A DNA stretch of 64,000 bases from Cellulomonas endophytica (GTDB lineage: Bacteria > Actinomycetota > Actinomycetes > Actinomycetales > Cellulomonadaceae): positions 51,134 through 115,133 of the forward strand of contig NZ_RWJX01000004.1 of NCBI RefSeq assembly GCF_004123805.1. Direction: 5' to 3'. Within the stretch, counting starts at the first letter, position 1. Each line of letters begins with the position of its first letter. The notes below the pieces were generated by a model. It made no database searches and was not told the origin of the DNA. It saw only the letters and a list, made by a program, of their open reading frames with translations. Below are positions 7,784-15,861 of the stretch, piece after piece. Both the position numbers and the translations under genes were made by a program.

Positions 7784-8629
7784 TCACCGGACGTCATGGC
7801 GCCGCAGCCGGTAGGCCGCCGCCGCCAGCACGACGACCACCCAGCCGGCGAGGACGAGCCCGCCGCCCCACACCCCGAGCCGGGGCCCGCGCGTCGCGGC
7901 GTCGAGGGCGGCGATCGCGGCGTCGTCCTGCAGGAGCCGGGCCCCCGAGGAGGGGAGGAACGCGCGCACCGTGTCGGTGACCACGCCCGGCGCGGTCGCG
8001 AGGAGGTGGTCGCCCACGACGGCGAGCACGAGCGCGCCGACGATCGCGTCGGCGGGGCGGCGGAGCAGCGCACCGAGCCCGAGCCCGAGCAGGGCGACCC
8101 CGGCGGAGGCCAGCACGAACCCCGCGAGAGCGCGCAGGGTCCCCGGCACGGCGAGGTCGAGCGCGGGCGCGTCGCCGGCTCGGGCCCCGGTCGTCGCGAC
8201 GACGGACGCGCCCAGCGCGAGGAGGGCCGTCGTGCAGGCGGCCGCCGCGGTGACGACCCCCTGCCCGACGAGGACGGGGAGGCGCCGGGGCACGGTGGCG
8301 AACGTCGTCCGCGCCGTGCCGGTGGTGTGCTCGGACGTCCCGACGAGCGCGCCGAGCACGAGCATCCCGATCTGCGCGAGCACGGACCCGGACGTCACCA
8401 CCCAGGAGCCGGAGCGGCCGTCGTCGGGCCGGACGAACAGGCCCAGGGCGGAGGCGGTGGCTGCCGCCGCGACGACGGTGCCGAGCAACAGCCACAGGTG
8501 CGACCGCACGCTCGTGAGCTTCGTCCACTCGGCGCGGGTCACGCCGACCAGGGTCGGACCGGTGCGGGCCGCCGTTCCGGCGGCGGGCGCGCGCCGCGGG
8601 GAGCGGTGCCCGTGTGCGAGGGTCGTCAT
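7784..8629 (-). CDS. ABC transporter permease (ABC-2 type), second subunit
   Basis: 281 residues with an N-terminal cytoplasmic part containing TRAEWTKLTSVRS, the usual lead-in of actinobacterial ABC-2 permeases, followed by six predicted membrane segments. The start ATG overlaps the stop of the preceding permease (ATGA). It is similar in layout to its neighbour (EWTKLLSLRSPWW there), so the two probably arose by duplication and form a heterodimer with the ATPase. Likely role: export of a drug, peptide or lipid. Confidence 0.85.
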   Translation of the reverse strand: MTTLAHGHRSPRRAPAAGTAARTGPTLVGVTRAEWTKLTSVRSHLWLLLGTVVAAAATASALGLFVRPDDGRSGSWVVTSGSVLAQIGMLVLGALVGTSEHTTGTARTTFATVPRRLPVLVGQGVVTAAAACTTALLALGASVVATTGARAGDAPALDLAVPGTLRALAGFVLASAGVALLGLGLGALLRRPADAIVGALVLAVVGDHLLATAPGVVTDTVRAFLPSSGARLLQDDAAIAALDAATRGPRLGVWGGGLVLAGWVVVVLAAAAYRLRRHDVR

Positions 8630-9510
8630 CGCAGGTCCCGGGTGCGCAGGCGCAGGCCGGCCGCCGCGAGCAGGACGAGCACCCAGGCCGCGAGGACGAG
8701 GCCGCCGCCGACCGGGCCGAGGTCCGGGGCGCCGGGCATCGGGCCGGCCGAGGCCTCGGTGGCGAGGAGCTGTGCCGCGGTGCCCGGCGTGAGCACCGCG
8801 AGCGTGCCGAGGGGCGTGGTGGTCGCGGCCGCGTCCAGGGCGCCCAGGGCGGCGGGGTCGCCGCCGCCGGCCAGCGGGTCGGCCGCCGTCATGAGCACGA
8901 TCGGCAGCACGAGCACCAGGAGCAGCCCCGTCACCAGCGCCGGGACCGTCCGGCGCAGCAGCGCGCCGAGCGCCAGGCCGAGGAGGGCCAGCCCGACGAC
9001 GAGCCCCACCATGCCGAGCAGCAGCCCGGGGGTGTCGCCGGCGGTCAGGTCCACGGCGATGCCACGCGACCGCGCCGACGGCAGGACCCCCACGACGCAC
9101 GCCGTCGTGGTCAGCACCGCCGTCCCCAGCGCGAAGGCCCCGACGACGAGCACCTGCGCGGCGAGGACCGGCCACCTCCGCGGGACGAGCGCGAAGGTGG
9201 TGCGGAAGGCGCCGGTGCGGAACTCCCCGGCGCCGGCCAGGACGCCGAGGACGAGCGGCCCGATCTGCGCCAGCGCCAGGCCGAGGGGCAGGGACTGCAC
9301 CGGGTCGAACCCCGGGTCGACGGAGGACGCCTGCGCGCTGAGGTACGTGATGACGCCCGCCACCAGCACCGTCACGGCGGCGGTCCACCAGGGGGAGCGC
9401 AGCGAGAGGAGCTTCGTCCACTCGGCGGAGACGACGCGTCCGGACGTGGGGCCGGAACGCAGGGCCGTCGCGGCGCGGGCGCCGGGCACGCTCGTCGTCG
9501 CGGCGCTCAC
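8626..9510 (-). CDS. ABC transporter permease (ABC-2 type), first subunit
   Basis: 294 residues, six predicted membrane segments. It carries EWTKLLSLRSPWW near residue 30 and a GEFRTGAFRTTFALVPRR segment that parallels GTSEHTTGTARTTFATVPRR in the partner. GTG start overlaps the ATPase stop as GTGA and its stop overlaps the next ATG, so ATPase and both permeases are made as one coupled unit. Confidence 0.85.
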   Translation of the reverse strand: MSAATTSVPGARAATALRSGPTSGRVVSAEWTKLLSLRSPWWTAAVTVLVAGVITYLSAQASSVDPGFDPVQSLPLGLALAQIGPLVLGVLAGAGEFRTGAFRTTFALVPRRWPVLAAQVLVVGAFALGTAVLTTTACVVGVLPSARSRGIAVDLTAGDTPGLLLGMVGLVVGLALLGLALGALLRRTVPALVTGLLLVLVLPIVLMTAADPLAGGGDPAALGALDAAATTTPLGTLAVLTPGTAAQLLATEASAGPMPGAPDLGPVGGGLVLAAWVLVLLAAAGLRLRTRDLR

Positions 9511-10433
9511 CGGGCACCGCCCGCGGCTCCGGCGGTCCGGTACTCGACGGCGTCGCCGGTGAGCTGCAGGTACGCCTCCTCCAGCGACCCCGTCTCGGCG
9601 GCGAGCTCCAGGACGGTGACGCCGCAGCGCCGGGCGGCGGTCCCGACCTCGTCGACGGACGTGCCCCGCACGTGCAGGGTCCCGCCCTCCTGCGGCGTCA
9701 CCTGGGCGCCGACGGCGAGCAGCTCGCGGACCAGCGCCTCGTCGTCCGTCGTGCGGACGCGGACGGTGCCGGCGCGCTCGGAGCGAGCCACGACCTCCTG
9801 GACCGGGGCGTCGGCGAGCAGCCGACCGCGGCCGATGATGACGACCCGGTCCGCGCAGAGCGCGAGCTCGTGCATGAGGTGCGAGGACAGGAGCACCGTC
9901 CGGCCCTCGGCCGCGAGGTCGCGCACCAGGCGGCGCACCCACAGGACGCCGTCGGGGTCCAGGCCGTTGACGGGCTCGTCGAGGACGAGCGTGGCGGGGT
10001 CGCCGAGCAGGGCGCCGGCGATGCCGAGCCGCTGCCCCATGCCGAGGGAGAACGTTCCCGCGCGCCGGTGCGCCACGGGCTCCAGCCCCGTCTGCGCGAT
10101 GACCTCGTGCACCCGGGCCCTGCCGATCCGGTGGGTCTGCGCCATCGACAGCAGGTGCTTCCAGGCCGTGCGGCCGGGGTGCACGGACCGGGCGTCGAGC
10201 ATGACGCCCACCGCGTGCAGGGGGGCGGGCAGGTCGGCGTAGGCGCGCCCGGCGACCCGCGCCGTGCCGGACGTCGGGCGCTCGAGCCCGACGACCACGC
10301 GCATCGTCGTCGACTTGCCCGCGCCGTTCGGCCCGAGGAACCCCGTCACCGTCCCGGGCCGTGCCGTGAACGTCAGGCCGTCCACGGCCGTCGTGCTGCC
10401 GTAGCGCTTCGTCAGCGCCTCCACCTCGATCAT
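9507..10433 (-). CDS. ABC transporter ATP-binding protein
   Basis: 308 residues; energises the two ABC-2 permeases. Walker A GPNGAGKST (34-42), signature SLGMGQR, Walker B LVLDEPVNGLD and switch histidine SSHLMHE are all present. The C-terminal 80 residues form the extra domain common in drug-resistance ABC-2 ATPases (ending LEEAYLQLTG). First gene of the leftward operon ATPase-permease-permease-kinase-regulator. The upstream region is shared with the divergent DUF4240 gene. Confidence 0.93.
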   Translation of the reverse strand: MIEVEALTKRYGSTTAVDGLTFTARPGTVTGFLGPNGAGKSTTMRVVVGLERPTSGTARVAGRAYADLPAPLHAVGVMLDARSVHPGRTAWKHLLSMAQTHRIGRARVHEVIAQTGLEPVAHRRAGTFSLGMGQRLGIAGALLGDPATLVLDEPVNGLDPDGVLWVRRLVRDLAAEGRTVLLSSHLMHELALCADRVVIIGRGRLLADAPVQEVVARSERAGTVRVRTTDDEALVRELLAVGAQVTPQEGGTLHVRGTSVDEVGTAARRCGVTVLELAAETGSLEEAYLQLTGDAVEYRTAGAAGGAR

Positions 10434-10622
10434 CGCGTCTCCTCCGTCGGGCCCGTGCCTCTCCGTGCCCCCTGCGGGCCGGCTGCCGGCGACGCTACGG
10501 AGACGGGCCGCGGGCAAGGCCCTGCCGCTGGACGAGATCGCGGCGCCGGTCGCCTCCTCCCGCGGGAGGAGCGGCGTCCTCCCCGGTGGTCGCGGGACGC
10601 CCCGGGCGCCAGCCGCCAGGGC

Positions 10623-10628
10623 CACGAT
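10623..10628 (+). promoter_or_regulatory. -10 element, probable leaderless transcript (DUF4240 gene)
   Basis: CACGAT six bases before the GTG at 10635. Confidence 0.45.
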
Positions 10629-10634
10629 GGGCGC

Positions 10635-11252
10635 GTGGACACCGACACGTTCTGGGCGCTCGTCGACGAGGCCCGCGACCGCTCCGACGGCAGCATCGAG
10701 CAGCAGGCCGAGGTGCTGCAGGAGCTCCTCGAACGCCGTCCCGTCGCGGAGGTCGTCGCGTTCGCCCGGCGGTACGACGAGCTGCGCGCCGACCTGTACC
10801 GGCAGGACCTCTGGGCCGCCGCCTACGCCCTGCAGGGCGGGTGCAGCGACGACGGCTTCAGCTACTTCCGCTCCTGGGTGATCTCGCGCGGCGCCGACGC
10901 CTACCGCACCGCGCTCACGGACCCGGACGGCCTCGTCGCGTGGGTCGAGGAGCCGACGGAGGCGGACGAGGCCGAGACGCTGGACTACGCGGCGGACCAG
11001 GCCTACGAGAGCCTCACCGGCGGCGAGGAGCTCCCGGCCTCCGGGGTCCACGACCCCGGCGAGCCCGCGGGCGACCCGTGGAGCGAGGACGACCTCCCCG
11101 CGCGCTTCCCGCGCATGACCGCCCGCGGCCGGCAGGACGCCGAGGACGACGAGGACGACGACGACGGCGAGGGCGACGACGAGGACGGGACCCCGCCGAC
11201 GGCGCCCGGCGACCGCGGCTCCTGGTGGTCCCGTTTGCGCCGAGGGCGGTGA
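10635..11252 (+). CDS. DUF4240 domain protein with acidic tail
   Basis: 205 residues. Residues 1-130 match the DUF4240 pattern seen in actinobacterial proteins (MDTDTFWALVDEAR..., ALQGGCSDDGFSYFRSWVISRGADAYRTAL). The function of that family is not established. The tail (about 165-185) is a run of aspartate and glutamate followed by a short basic end (WWSRLRRGR), typical of a disordered charged region. It is transcribed away from the ABC operon. Confidence 0.75.
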   Translation: MDTDTFWALVDEARDRSDGSIEQQAEVLQELLERRPVAEVVAFARRYDELRADLYRQDLWAAAYALQGGCSDDGFSYFRSWVISRGADAYRTALTDPDGLVAWVEEPTEADEAETLDYAADQAYESLTGGEELPASGVHDPGEPAGDPWSEDDLPARFPRMTARGRQDAEDDEDDDDGEGDDEDGTPPTAPGDRGSWWSRLRRGR

Positions 11253-11304
11253 CGACACCCACGCGGCACATGCCCGGAAGGGCGCACGGACAGAGAATCG
11301 TGTG

Positions 11305-11335
11305 CCTAGACTGTCTGCAACGCAGAGGATCTAGG
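11305..11335. promoter_or_regulatory. 31-bp imperfect palindrome, probable MarR operator
   Basis: Outer arms CCTAGA (11305-11310) and TCTAGG (11330-11335), inner arms TCTGC and GCAGA around a central AAC; 11 of 14 positions match across the dyad. It ends 12 bases before the azoreductase ATG, between promoter position and ribosome site. The MarR gene two steps downstream is the obvious candidate to bind it. Confidence 0.6.
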
Positions 11336-11347
11336 CGAGGAGACACC

Positions 11348-12106
11348 ATGAGCACCCTGTTCCGGCTGGACGCGAGCATCAGGACCGGCGGTTCGGTCAC
11401 CCGGGCGGTCGCGGACACCCTCGAGGCGGCCATCGTCGAGGACCTGCCCGAGGCGCACGTCGTCCGCAGGGACGTCGGCACGTTCCCCGTCCCCGCAGGG
11501 CTGTGGGGTGCGGCGGCCCTCGCGGGGTTCGTGGCCGCCGAGGAGCGGAGCGAGGAGCAGGTGGACGCGCTCCGGGTCGCCGCGGAGCTGGCCGACGAGC
11601 TGGTGGCGGCGGACGCCCTGGTCTTCGCCGTGCCGTTGTACAACTACGGCGTCTCCCAGCACTTCAAGACGTGGTTCGACCTCGTCTCGACCGACCCGCG
11701 GTTCACGCCCGGGAGCACGCCCCTCGCGGGCAGGCCGGCCTTCCTCGTCACCGCCCGTGGCGGGGCGTACGGACCGGGGACGCCCCGTGAGGGCTGGGAC
11801 CACGCCACCGGGTGGATGCGCCGGGTGCTCGAGGACCTCTGGGGGCTCGACCTCGACGTCATCGAGACCGAGCTCACCCTCGCGGAGGTCAACCCCGCGA
11901 TGGCGGAGCTCCGTGACCTGGCACGCCGTCAGCTCCTCGAGTCGCACGAGAAGGCCGAGCGCATCGGCCGGTCCGACGGCCCTGGCGGTCGCCGGTCCGT
12001 CCGCCAGGGCATCGGCGACGACGGGACCGCGCCTCGCGCAGCGGCTCCGGGGCGGATCGTGCGCGTCGCCGCCCGGGTCGCCGTCGTGCCCCGCGCAGTA
12101 GCATGA
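11348..12106 (+). CDS. FMN-dependent NADH:quinone reductase / azoreductase
   Basis: 252 residues. The flavodoxin-like fold begins MSTLFRLDASIRTGGSVTR and shows the azoreductase FMN loop VFAVPLYNYGVSQHFKTWFD and TARGGAYGPGTPREGWDH. Reduces quinones or azo compounds with NAD(P)H and often protects against electrophiles. GAGGAG lies upstream of the ATG. The core ends near residue 205; the remaining 45 residues are low in complexity and basic and run through the promoter region of the MarR gene, longer than usual for the family (about 200-210 residues), which suggests loss of the original stop codon. It forms a pair with the MarR regulator four bases downstream. Confidence 0.85.
   Translation: MSTLFRLDASIRTGGSVTRAVADTLEAAIVEDLPEAHVVRRDVGTFPVPAGLWGAAALAGFVAAEERSEEQVDALRVAAELADELVAADALVFAVPLYNYGVSQHFKTWFDLVSTDPRFTPGSTPLAGRPAFLVTARGGAYGPGTPREGWDHATGWMRRVLEDLWGLDLDVIETELTLAEVNPAMAELRDLARRQLLESHEKAERIGRSDGPGGRRSVRQGIGDDGTAPRAAAPGRIVRVAARVAVVPRAVA
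12099..12104 (+). promoter_or_regulatory. -10 element inside the azoreductase end, serving the MarR gene
   Basis: TAGCAT six bases before the GTG at 12111; it would allow MarR to be made from its own leaderless transcript as well as from the azoreductase message. Confidence 0.5.
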
Positions 12107-12110
12107 CGCG

Positions 12111-12599
12111 GTGCCCTCGCCCCGTGCGCCCGTGAGCGGTCCGGCCACCGGAAACGACTTCGGCTGGGCGCTGGGCGAGCTGCTGCGGACCTACCGGGAC
12201 GTGGTGGCGCCCGCGCTGGCGGACTTCCCCCAGGGGCCGCGCGGCTACCAGACGGTCCTCGAGGTGCTCCAGGGGGATCGCCCCACCCAGCAGGCGCTGG
12301 GCAGCCGTCTGGGCATCGACCGCACGGTGATGACCTACCTCATCGACGCCCTGGAGCAGGCCGGTCTCGTCGAGCGCCGCCTCAACCCCGAGGACCGCCG
12401 TCAGCGGCAGGTCGTCGCGACCGGTCGTGGGCGCGAGGCGGTCGAGCGCGTGCACGACAAGGTCCTCGAGGCGGAGTGCCACGTGCTCGGCGGTCTCCAG
12501 CCCGACGAGCAGCAGCTCTTCCGGGGCCTCCTGTGCAAGGCCGCCGCGACGGCCGGGAGCCCGACCGTCGACGCCTGCCTCACCGTGCTCGACGGCTGA
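12111..12599 (+). CDS. MarR-family transcriptional regulator
   Basis: 162 residues. The winged helix reads TQQALGSRLGIDRTVMTYLIDALEQAGLVERRLNPEDRRQRQV, with the wing carrying the usual D-R-R-x-R. MarR proteins bind palindromes and are released by phenolic or oxidising ligands. Its position after the azoreductase and the 31-bp palindrome in front of that gene point to autoregulation of the pair. Confidence 0.92.
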   Translation: MPSPRAPVSGPATGNDFGWALGELLRTYRDVVAPALADFPQGPRGYQTVLEVLQGDRPTQQALGSRLGIDRTVMTYLIDALEQAGLVERRLNPEDRRQRQVVATGRGREAVERVHDKVLEAECHVLGGLQPDEQQLFRGLLCKAAATAGSPTVDACLTVLDG

Positions 12600-12668
12600 C
12601 GAGGGTCGCAGCACGCCGACCCCGATCCTCCGGGCCCTGGTTGCGCGGGCGGCGGCTCGTCGCCGGGG

Positions 12669-13232
12669 TCAGGGCAGCTCGCGGCGCATGAGGACACGCG
12701 GCCGGCGCCCCGAGTGGGCGGTCGTCGCGGCGGCGCGGGTGAAGCCGGCGCGCTCGAACAGGGCCACGGTCCCGGTGTAGCCGGCGACGACGTCCACCCG
12801 CTCCGGCCCGACGTCCACCGGGTAGCCCTCGACGACCTCGGCGCCGGACGCGGCGGCGTGCGCGACCGCGCCGGCGAGCAGGTGGTGCATGAGCCCCTGC
12901 CGCCGGAACCCCGGCCGCACGACGAAGCAGACGGCGCTCCACGGGTCGCGCTCGTCGAGGTCCGGGATGGTGCGCGAGTGCACGAGCCGCCGGTAGGTGC
13001 TGCGGGGCGCGATGGAGCACCACCCGGCGACCTCGTCGTCGACGTACACGAGCACGCCCGGGCCGGGCCTCTCCGCGCACTCGGCGCGCAGGTACGCCGG
13101 CCGGTCGAGGTTGCGGACCCGGCTGTCCCGGTAGCTCATGCACCAGCACGCTCCGGCGTCGGCGCGCTGCGTGCCGACCACGGTGGCGACGTCCTCGAAC
13201 CGCCCGGTCGCCGGGCGGACGTCGATGTCCAT
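12669..13232 (-). CDS. GNAT-family N-acetyltransferase
   Basis: 187 residues. The acetyl-CoA binding motif A is CFVVRPGFRRQGLMHHLLAGAV (about 98-120), followed by AHAAASGAEVVEGYPVD and the late beta strand GTVALFERAGFTRAA. The N-terminal half has ACWCMSYRDSR, seen in GNAT members of unknown substrate. Monocistronic and convergent with the MarR gene. Confidence 0.85.
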   Translation of the reverse strand: MDIDVRPATGRFEDVATVVGTQRADAGACWCMSYRDSRVRNLDRPAYLRAECAERPGPGVLVYVDDEVAGWCSIAPRSTYRRLVHSRTIPDLDERDPWSAVCFVVRPGFRRQGLMHHLLAGAVAHAAASGAEVVEGYPVDVGPERVDVVAGYTGTVALFERAGFTRAAATTAHSGRRPRVLMRRELP

Positions 13233-13238
13233 GGCGCC

Positions 13239-13244
13239 ACGGTA
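13239..13244 (-). promoter_or_regulatory. -10 element, probable leaderless transcript (GNAT gene)
   Basis: TACCGT on the minus strand, six bases before the ATG at 13232. Confidence 0.5.
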
Positions 13245-13290
13245 GCCACGGGCCCTGGCCTCCGGCCGGATCCGCGCGCGGCGTGCTGGG

Positions 13291-13683
13291 TCAGGCGACC
13301 GGTCGGCCCTGCGGGCGGTCGTGGATCGTGACCGCGTAGCCGTCCGGGTCCGCGAAGGTGAAGGTGCGGCCGAAGGGTCCGTCGACCGGGGCGACGAGGA
13401 TCTCGACGCCCGCCCCGACGAGCGCGTCGTGCACGCCTTGGCCGTCGTCGGCGAGGAGCCACAGCGCGACCCCGGCGCCGGGGCGCGGGGTGGCGGCGTC
13501 GAGGTCGAACCCGGGCAGGGGCGCCCGGACGGCGAAGGCGACGGGGGAGGTCGCGAAGACGACCGCGTGCGGAGGGCTGACGGGCGCGCGGCGCAGGCCG
13601 AGGTGCCGCTCGTAGAAGGTGGCGGAGGCCTCCACGTCGCGCACCTGCAGGGCGAGGAAGTCGGGTCCGGTGACGGTGGCCAT
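13291..13683 (-). CDS. VOC-family (glyoxalase/bleomycin-resistance-like) protein
   Basis: 130 residues with two beta-alpha-beta-beta-beta repeats: FLALQVRDVEASATFYERHLGLRR and GVALWLLADDGQGVHDALVGAGVEI, ending in GRTFTFADPDGYAVTIHD, where a glutamate ligand is replaced by aspartate (DPDG). May bind or detoxify a small hydrophobic compound; the substrate is unknown. GGAG lies before the ATG. It is divergent from a MarR gene across a 66-base spacer with two operators, so it is probably the main target of that regulator. Confidence 0.88.
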   Translation of the reverse strand: MATVTGPDFLALQVRDVEASATFYERHLGLRRAPVSPPHAVVFATSPVAFAVRAPLPGFDLDAATPRPGAGVALWLLADDGQGVHDALVGAGVEILVAPVDGPFGRTFTFADPDGYAVTIHDRPQGRPVA

Positions 13684-13707
13684 GGGAGCTCCGGTCGGTC
13701 GAAGTGG

Positions 13708-13723
13708 TGTCAGAAATCTGACA
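13708..13723. promoter_or_regulatory. MarR operator 1
   Basis: Perfect 16-bp palindrome TGTCAGAAATCTGACA with a two-base centre, 24 bases from the VOC start codon. Confidence 0.85.
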
Positions 13724-13734
13724 CGGCGACGGTA

Positions 13735-13750
13735 TGTCAGACTCCTGACA
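13735..13750. promoter_or_regulatory. MarR operator 2
   Basis: TGTCAGACTCCTGACA, the same half-sites as operator 1 and 27 bp from it, centre to centre. Its last base is the A of the MarR start codon, so binding should block that gene's own transcription. Confidence 0.85.
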
Positions 13751-14196
13751 TGACGCAACCCCGCGTGGACCTCGACACGTCCATCGGCTACGCGCTGAAG
13801 CAGGCGGCAGCCGCCCTGCGCGCCGCCATGGAGACGGCCCTGCGACCGCTGGACCTGACGGTGTCGCAGTACTCGTGCCTCGAGCTGCTCGGTCAACGCC
13901 CCGGCCTCTCCGCCGCGGCGCTCGCGCGGGGCACGTTCGTCACCCGGCAGTCCATGCAGACCCTGGTGCAGGGACTGCTCGACCGCGGCCTGCTCGAGCG
14001 TGCCGCCGAGGCGCCGGAGGGCCGGGCCCTGCCCACGCGTCTGACCGACGAGGGCACGCGCCTGCTCGCCGACGCCAGTGCCGTCGTCGCCGCGGTGGAG
14101 CGCGCGATGGTCGCGGACCTCGCGCCTGCAGGGCAGCGCAGGCTGCACGCCGACCTGGTCGCTCTGGCGGCGGCGCTCGCTGATCGGAGCTCCTGA
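13750..14196 (+). CDS. MarR-family regulator of the divergent VOC gene
   Basis: 148 residues. The helix-turn-helix region is LSAAALARGTFVTRQSMQTLVQGLLDRGLLERAAEAPEGRALPTRLT. No ribosome site precedes the ATG. TATGTC at 13734-13739 would start RNA near the ATG, so the message is probably leaderless. Two identical operators between it and the VOC gene make autoregulation and control of the VOC gene likely. Confidence 0.92.
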   Translation: MTQPRVDLDTSIGYALKQAAAALRAAMETALRPLDLTVSQYSCLELLGQRPGLSAAALARGTFVTRQSMQTLVQGLLDRGLLERAAEAPEGRALPTRLTDEGTRLLADASAVVAAVERAMVADLAPAGQRRLHADLVALAAALADRSS

Positions 14197-14246
14197 CCGA
14201 GCAGTCCGGGTTGAGGACGCGCGTCGAGGCCTGGAAGCTCACCTCT

Positions 14247-14277
14247 CACCTGCGTCCGTTCGGACCGGGAGCAGGTG
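14247..14277 (+). terminator. Hairpin after the MarR gene
   Basis: CACCTGC (14247-14253) pairs with GCAGGTG (14271-14277); inside, GTCCG pairs with CGGAC around TT. It lies 51 bases past the MarR stop. Confidence 0.5.
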
Positions 14278-14373
14278 CGGGTCGTCCGCCGCGACGCCAC
14301 CGACAGGCCCGCACGCTCGGCGCTCACTCGGAAGCAGCAGCGACGCCGCCTGCGCGGATGCGAGGATCGGCCG

Positions 14374-15861
14374 GTGCTGCTGACGATGACCGCCGGTGCT
14401 CCCGTCGCGGGCGGCCGTGCCGACGACCTGGGCTTCCTCCTGCACAAGCACCCCGCCCGGGTGCAGGCGTTCGAGCAGGCGTTCGGCGTCGCGCAGGTGT
14501 TCTACCCGAGGGCCGACGAGGACCGGTGCACCGTCGCGCTGCTGCTCGAGGTCGACCCGGTGGCGCTCGTCCGGGGCAACGGGCAGCGGGACCAGGGTTT
14601 CAGCCTCGCGCAGTACGTCAACGACCGTCCCTACGCGGCCTCGTCGATGCTGGCCGTCGCGCTGGGCCGGGTGTTCCGCTCGGCGCTCGGGGGACGCTGC
14701 GCTCCGCGGCCGGAGCTCGTCGACCTCGTCTGGCCGCTGGAGGTCCGGCTGCCGGCGGTGCCCGTGCGGGGCGGAGCGGCGGTGGTGGAGCGGCTCTTCC
14801 TGCCGCTCGGGTGGGACGTGGAGGCGACGCCGATCCCGCTCGATCCCGAGGTGCCGGCCTGGGGCGACTCCCGGTACGTCGACCTGCGGCTCTCCGGCAC
14901 GCTGCGGGTCGCCGACGCGCTGTCCCACCTCTACGTGCTGCTCCCGACCCTCGACGCCGCCAAGCACTACTGGGTGGGGGACGACGAGGTGGACAAGCTC
15001 GTGCGCGCCGGCGGCCTCTGGCTCGCGACCCACCCGGCTCGCGAGGAGATCGCTCGCCGGTACCTGGCGCACCGCCGCACGCTCGCCGCCTCGGCGATGG
15101 CGCGGCTGGCGGAGGTCGACGACACGGCGCCGGACGACCTCGACGACGCGGTGCCCACCGGGGACGTCGACGACGCCGGATCACCGCCCGAGGAGGGGCC
15201 GTCGGAGGCGACGACGCACGCGCTGACCCTCGACGCGGCGGGCGACACCCCGGTCCCGCTGGCACGGCTCCGCCGCGACACCGTGCTCGCGGTGCTGCGG
15301 GAGGTCGGAGCGCACAGCGTCGTCGACCTGGGGTGCGGGGAGGGCGAGCTGCTGAGCCTGCTGCTCGCCGAGGGGTTCGAGCGGCTGCTGGGGGTCGACG
15401 TGTCGGTGCGGGCCCTGCAGAGCGCCTCCCGCCGGCTCCACCTCGACACGCTGCCGGACCGCCTGCGGACGCGCGTCGAGCTGGCGCAGTCCTCCGTCAC
15501 GTACACCGACGCCCGCGTCGGGGGCTTCGACGCCGCCGTGCTCATGGAGGTCGTCGAGCACCTCGACCCGCCCCGGCTGGCCGCGCTCGAGCGCGCCGTG
15601 CTCGCTGCCGCCGCACCGGCGACCCTCGTCGTCACGACGCCCAACGCCGAGCACAACGTCCGCTACCCCGACCTCGCGGCCGGTCACCTGCGCCACCACG
15701 ACCACCGCTTCGAGTGGACGCGGGCGGAGTTCGCCGCCTGGGCAGGCGCCGCGGCCGAGCGGTACGGGTACACGGTCGAGCTCCGGCCGGTCGGGGTCGA
15801 CGACCCGGAGGTCGGCCCGCCGACCCAGCTCGCGCTGTTCCGCGCGGGGGCGGCCCGATGA
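14374..15861 (+). CDS. hen1: Hen1, RNA 3'-terminal ribose 2'-O-methyltransferase
   Basis: 495 residues. Bacterial Hen1 methylates the 2'-OH at the 3' end of a broken RNA so that, once sealed, it resists renewed cutting at that site. The N-terminal domain (about 1-270) carries the family hallmark DLGFLLHKHPARVQAFEQAFG. The methyltransferase domain has motif I VVDLGCGEGE (about 317) and the metal-binding set E392-x-x-E395-H396 (EVVEH) with H427 in NAEHN. GTG start chosen because family members begin with this LLT... stretch; GAGGAT lies five bases upstream. Its stop overlaps the pnkp start (ATGA), so the two are coupled. Confidence 0.95.
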   Translation: MLLTMTAGAPVAGGRADDLGFLLHKHPARVQAFEQAFGVAQVFYPRADEDRCTVALLLEVDPVALVRGNGQRDQGFSLAQYVNDRPYAASSMLAVALGRVFRSALGGRCAPRPELVDLVWPLEVRLPAVPVRGGAAVVERLFLPLGWDVEATPIPLDPEVPAWGDSRYVDLRLSGTLRVADALSHLYVLLPTLDAAKHYWVGDDEVDKLVRAGGLWLATHPAREEIARRYLAHRRTLAASAMARLAEVDDTAPDDLDDAVPTGDVDDAGSPPEEGPSEATTHALTLDAAGDTPVPLARLRRDTVLAVLREVGAHSVVDLGCGEGELLSLLLAEGFERLLGVDVSVRALQSASRRLHLDTLPDRLRTRVELAQSSVTYTDARVGGFDAAVLMEVVEHLDPPRLAALERAVLAAAAPATLVVTTPNAEHNVRYPDLAAGHLRHHDHRFEWTRAEFAAWAGAAAERYGYTVELRPVGVDDPEVGPPTQLALFRAGAAR

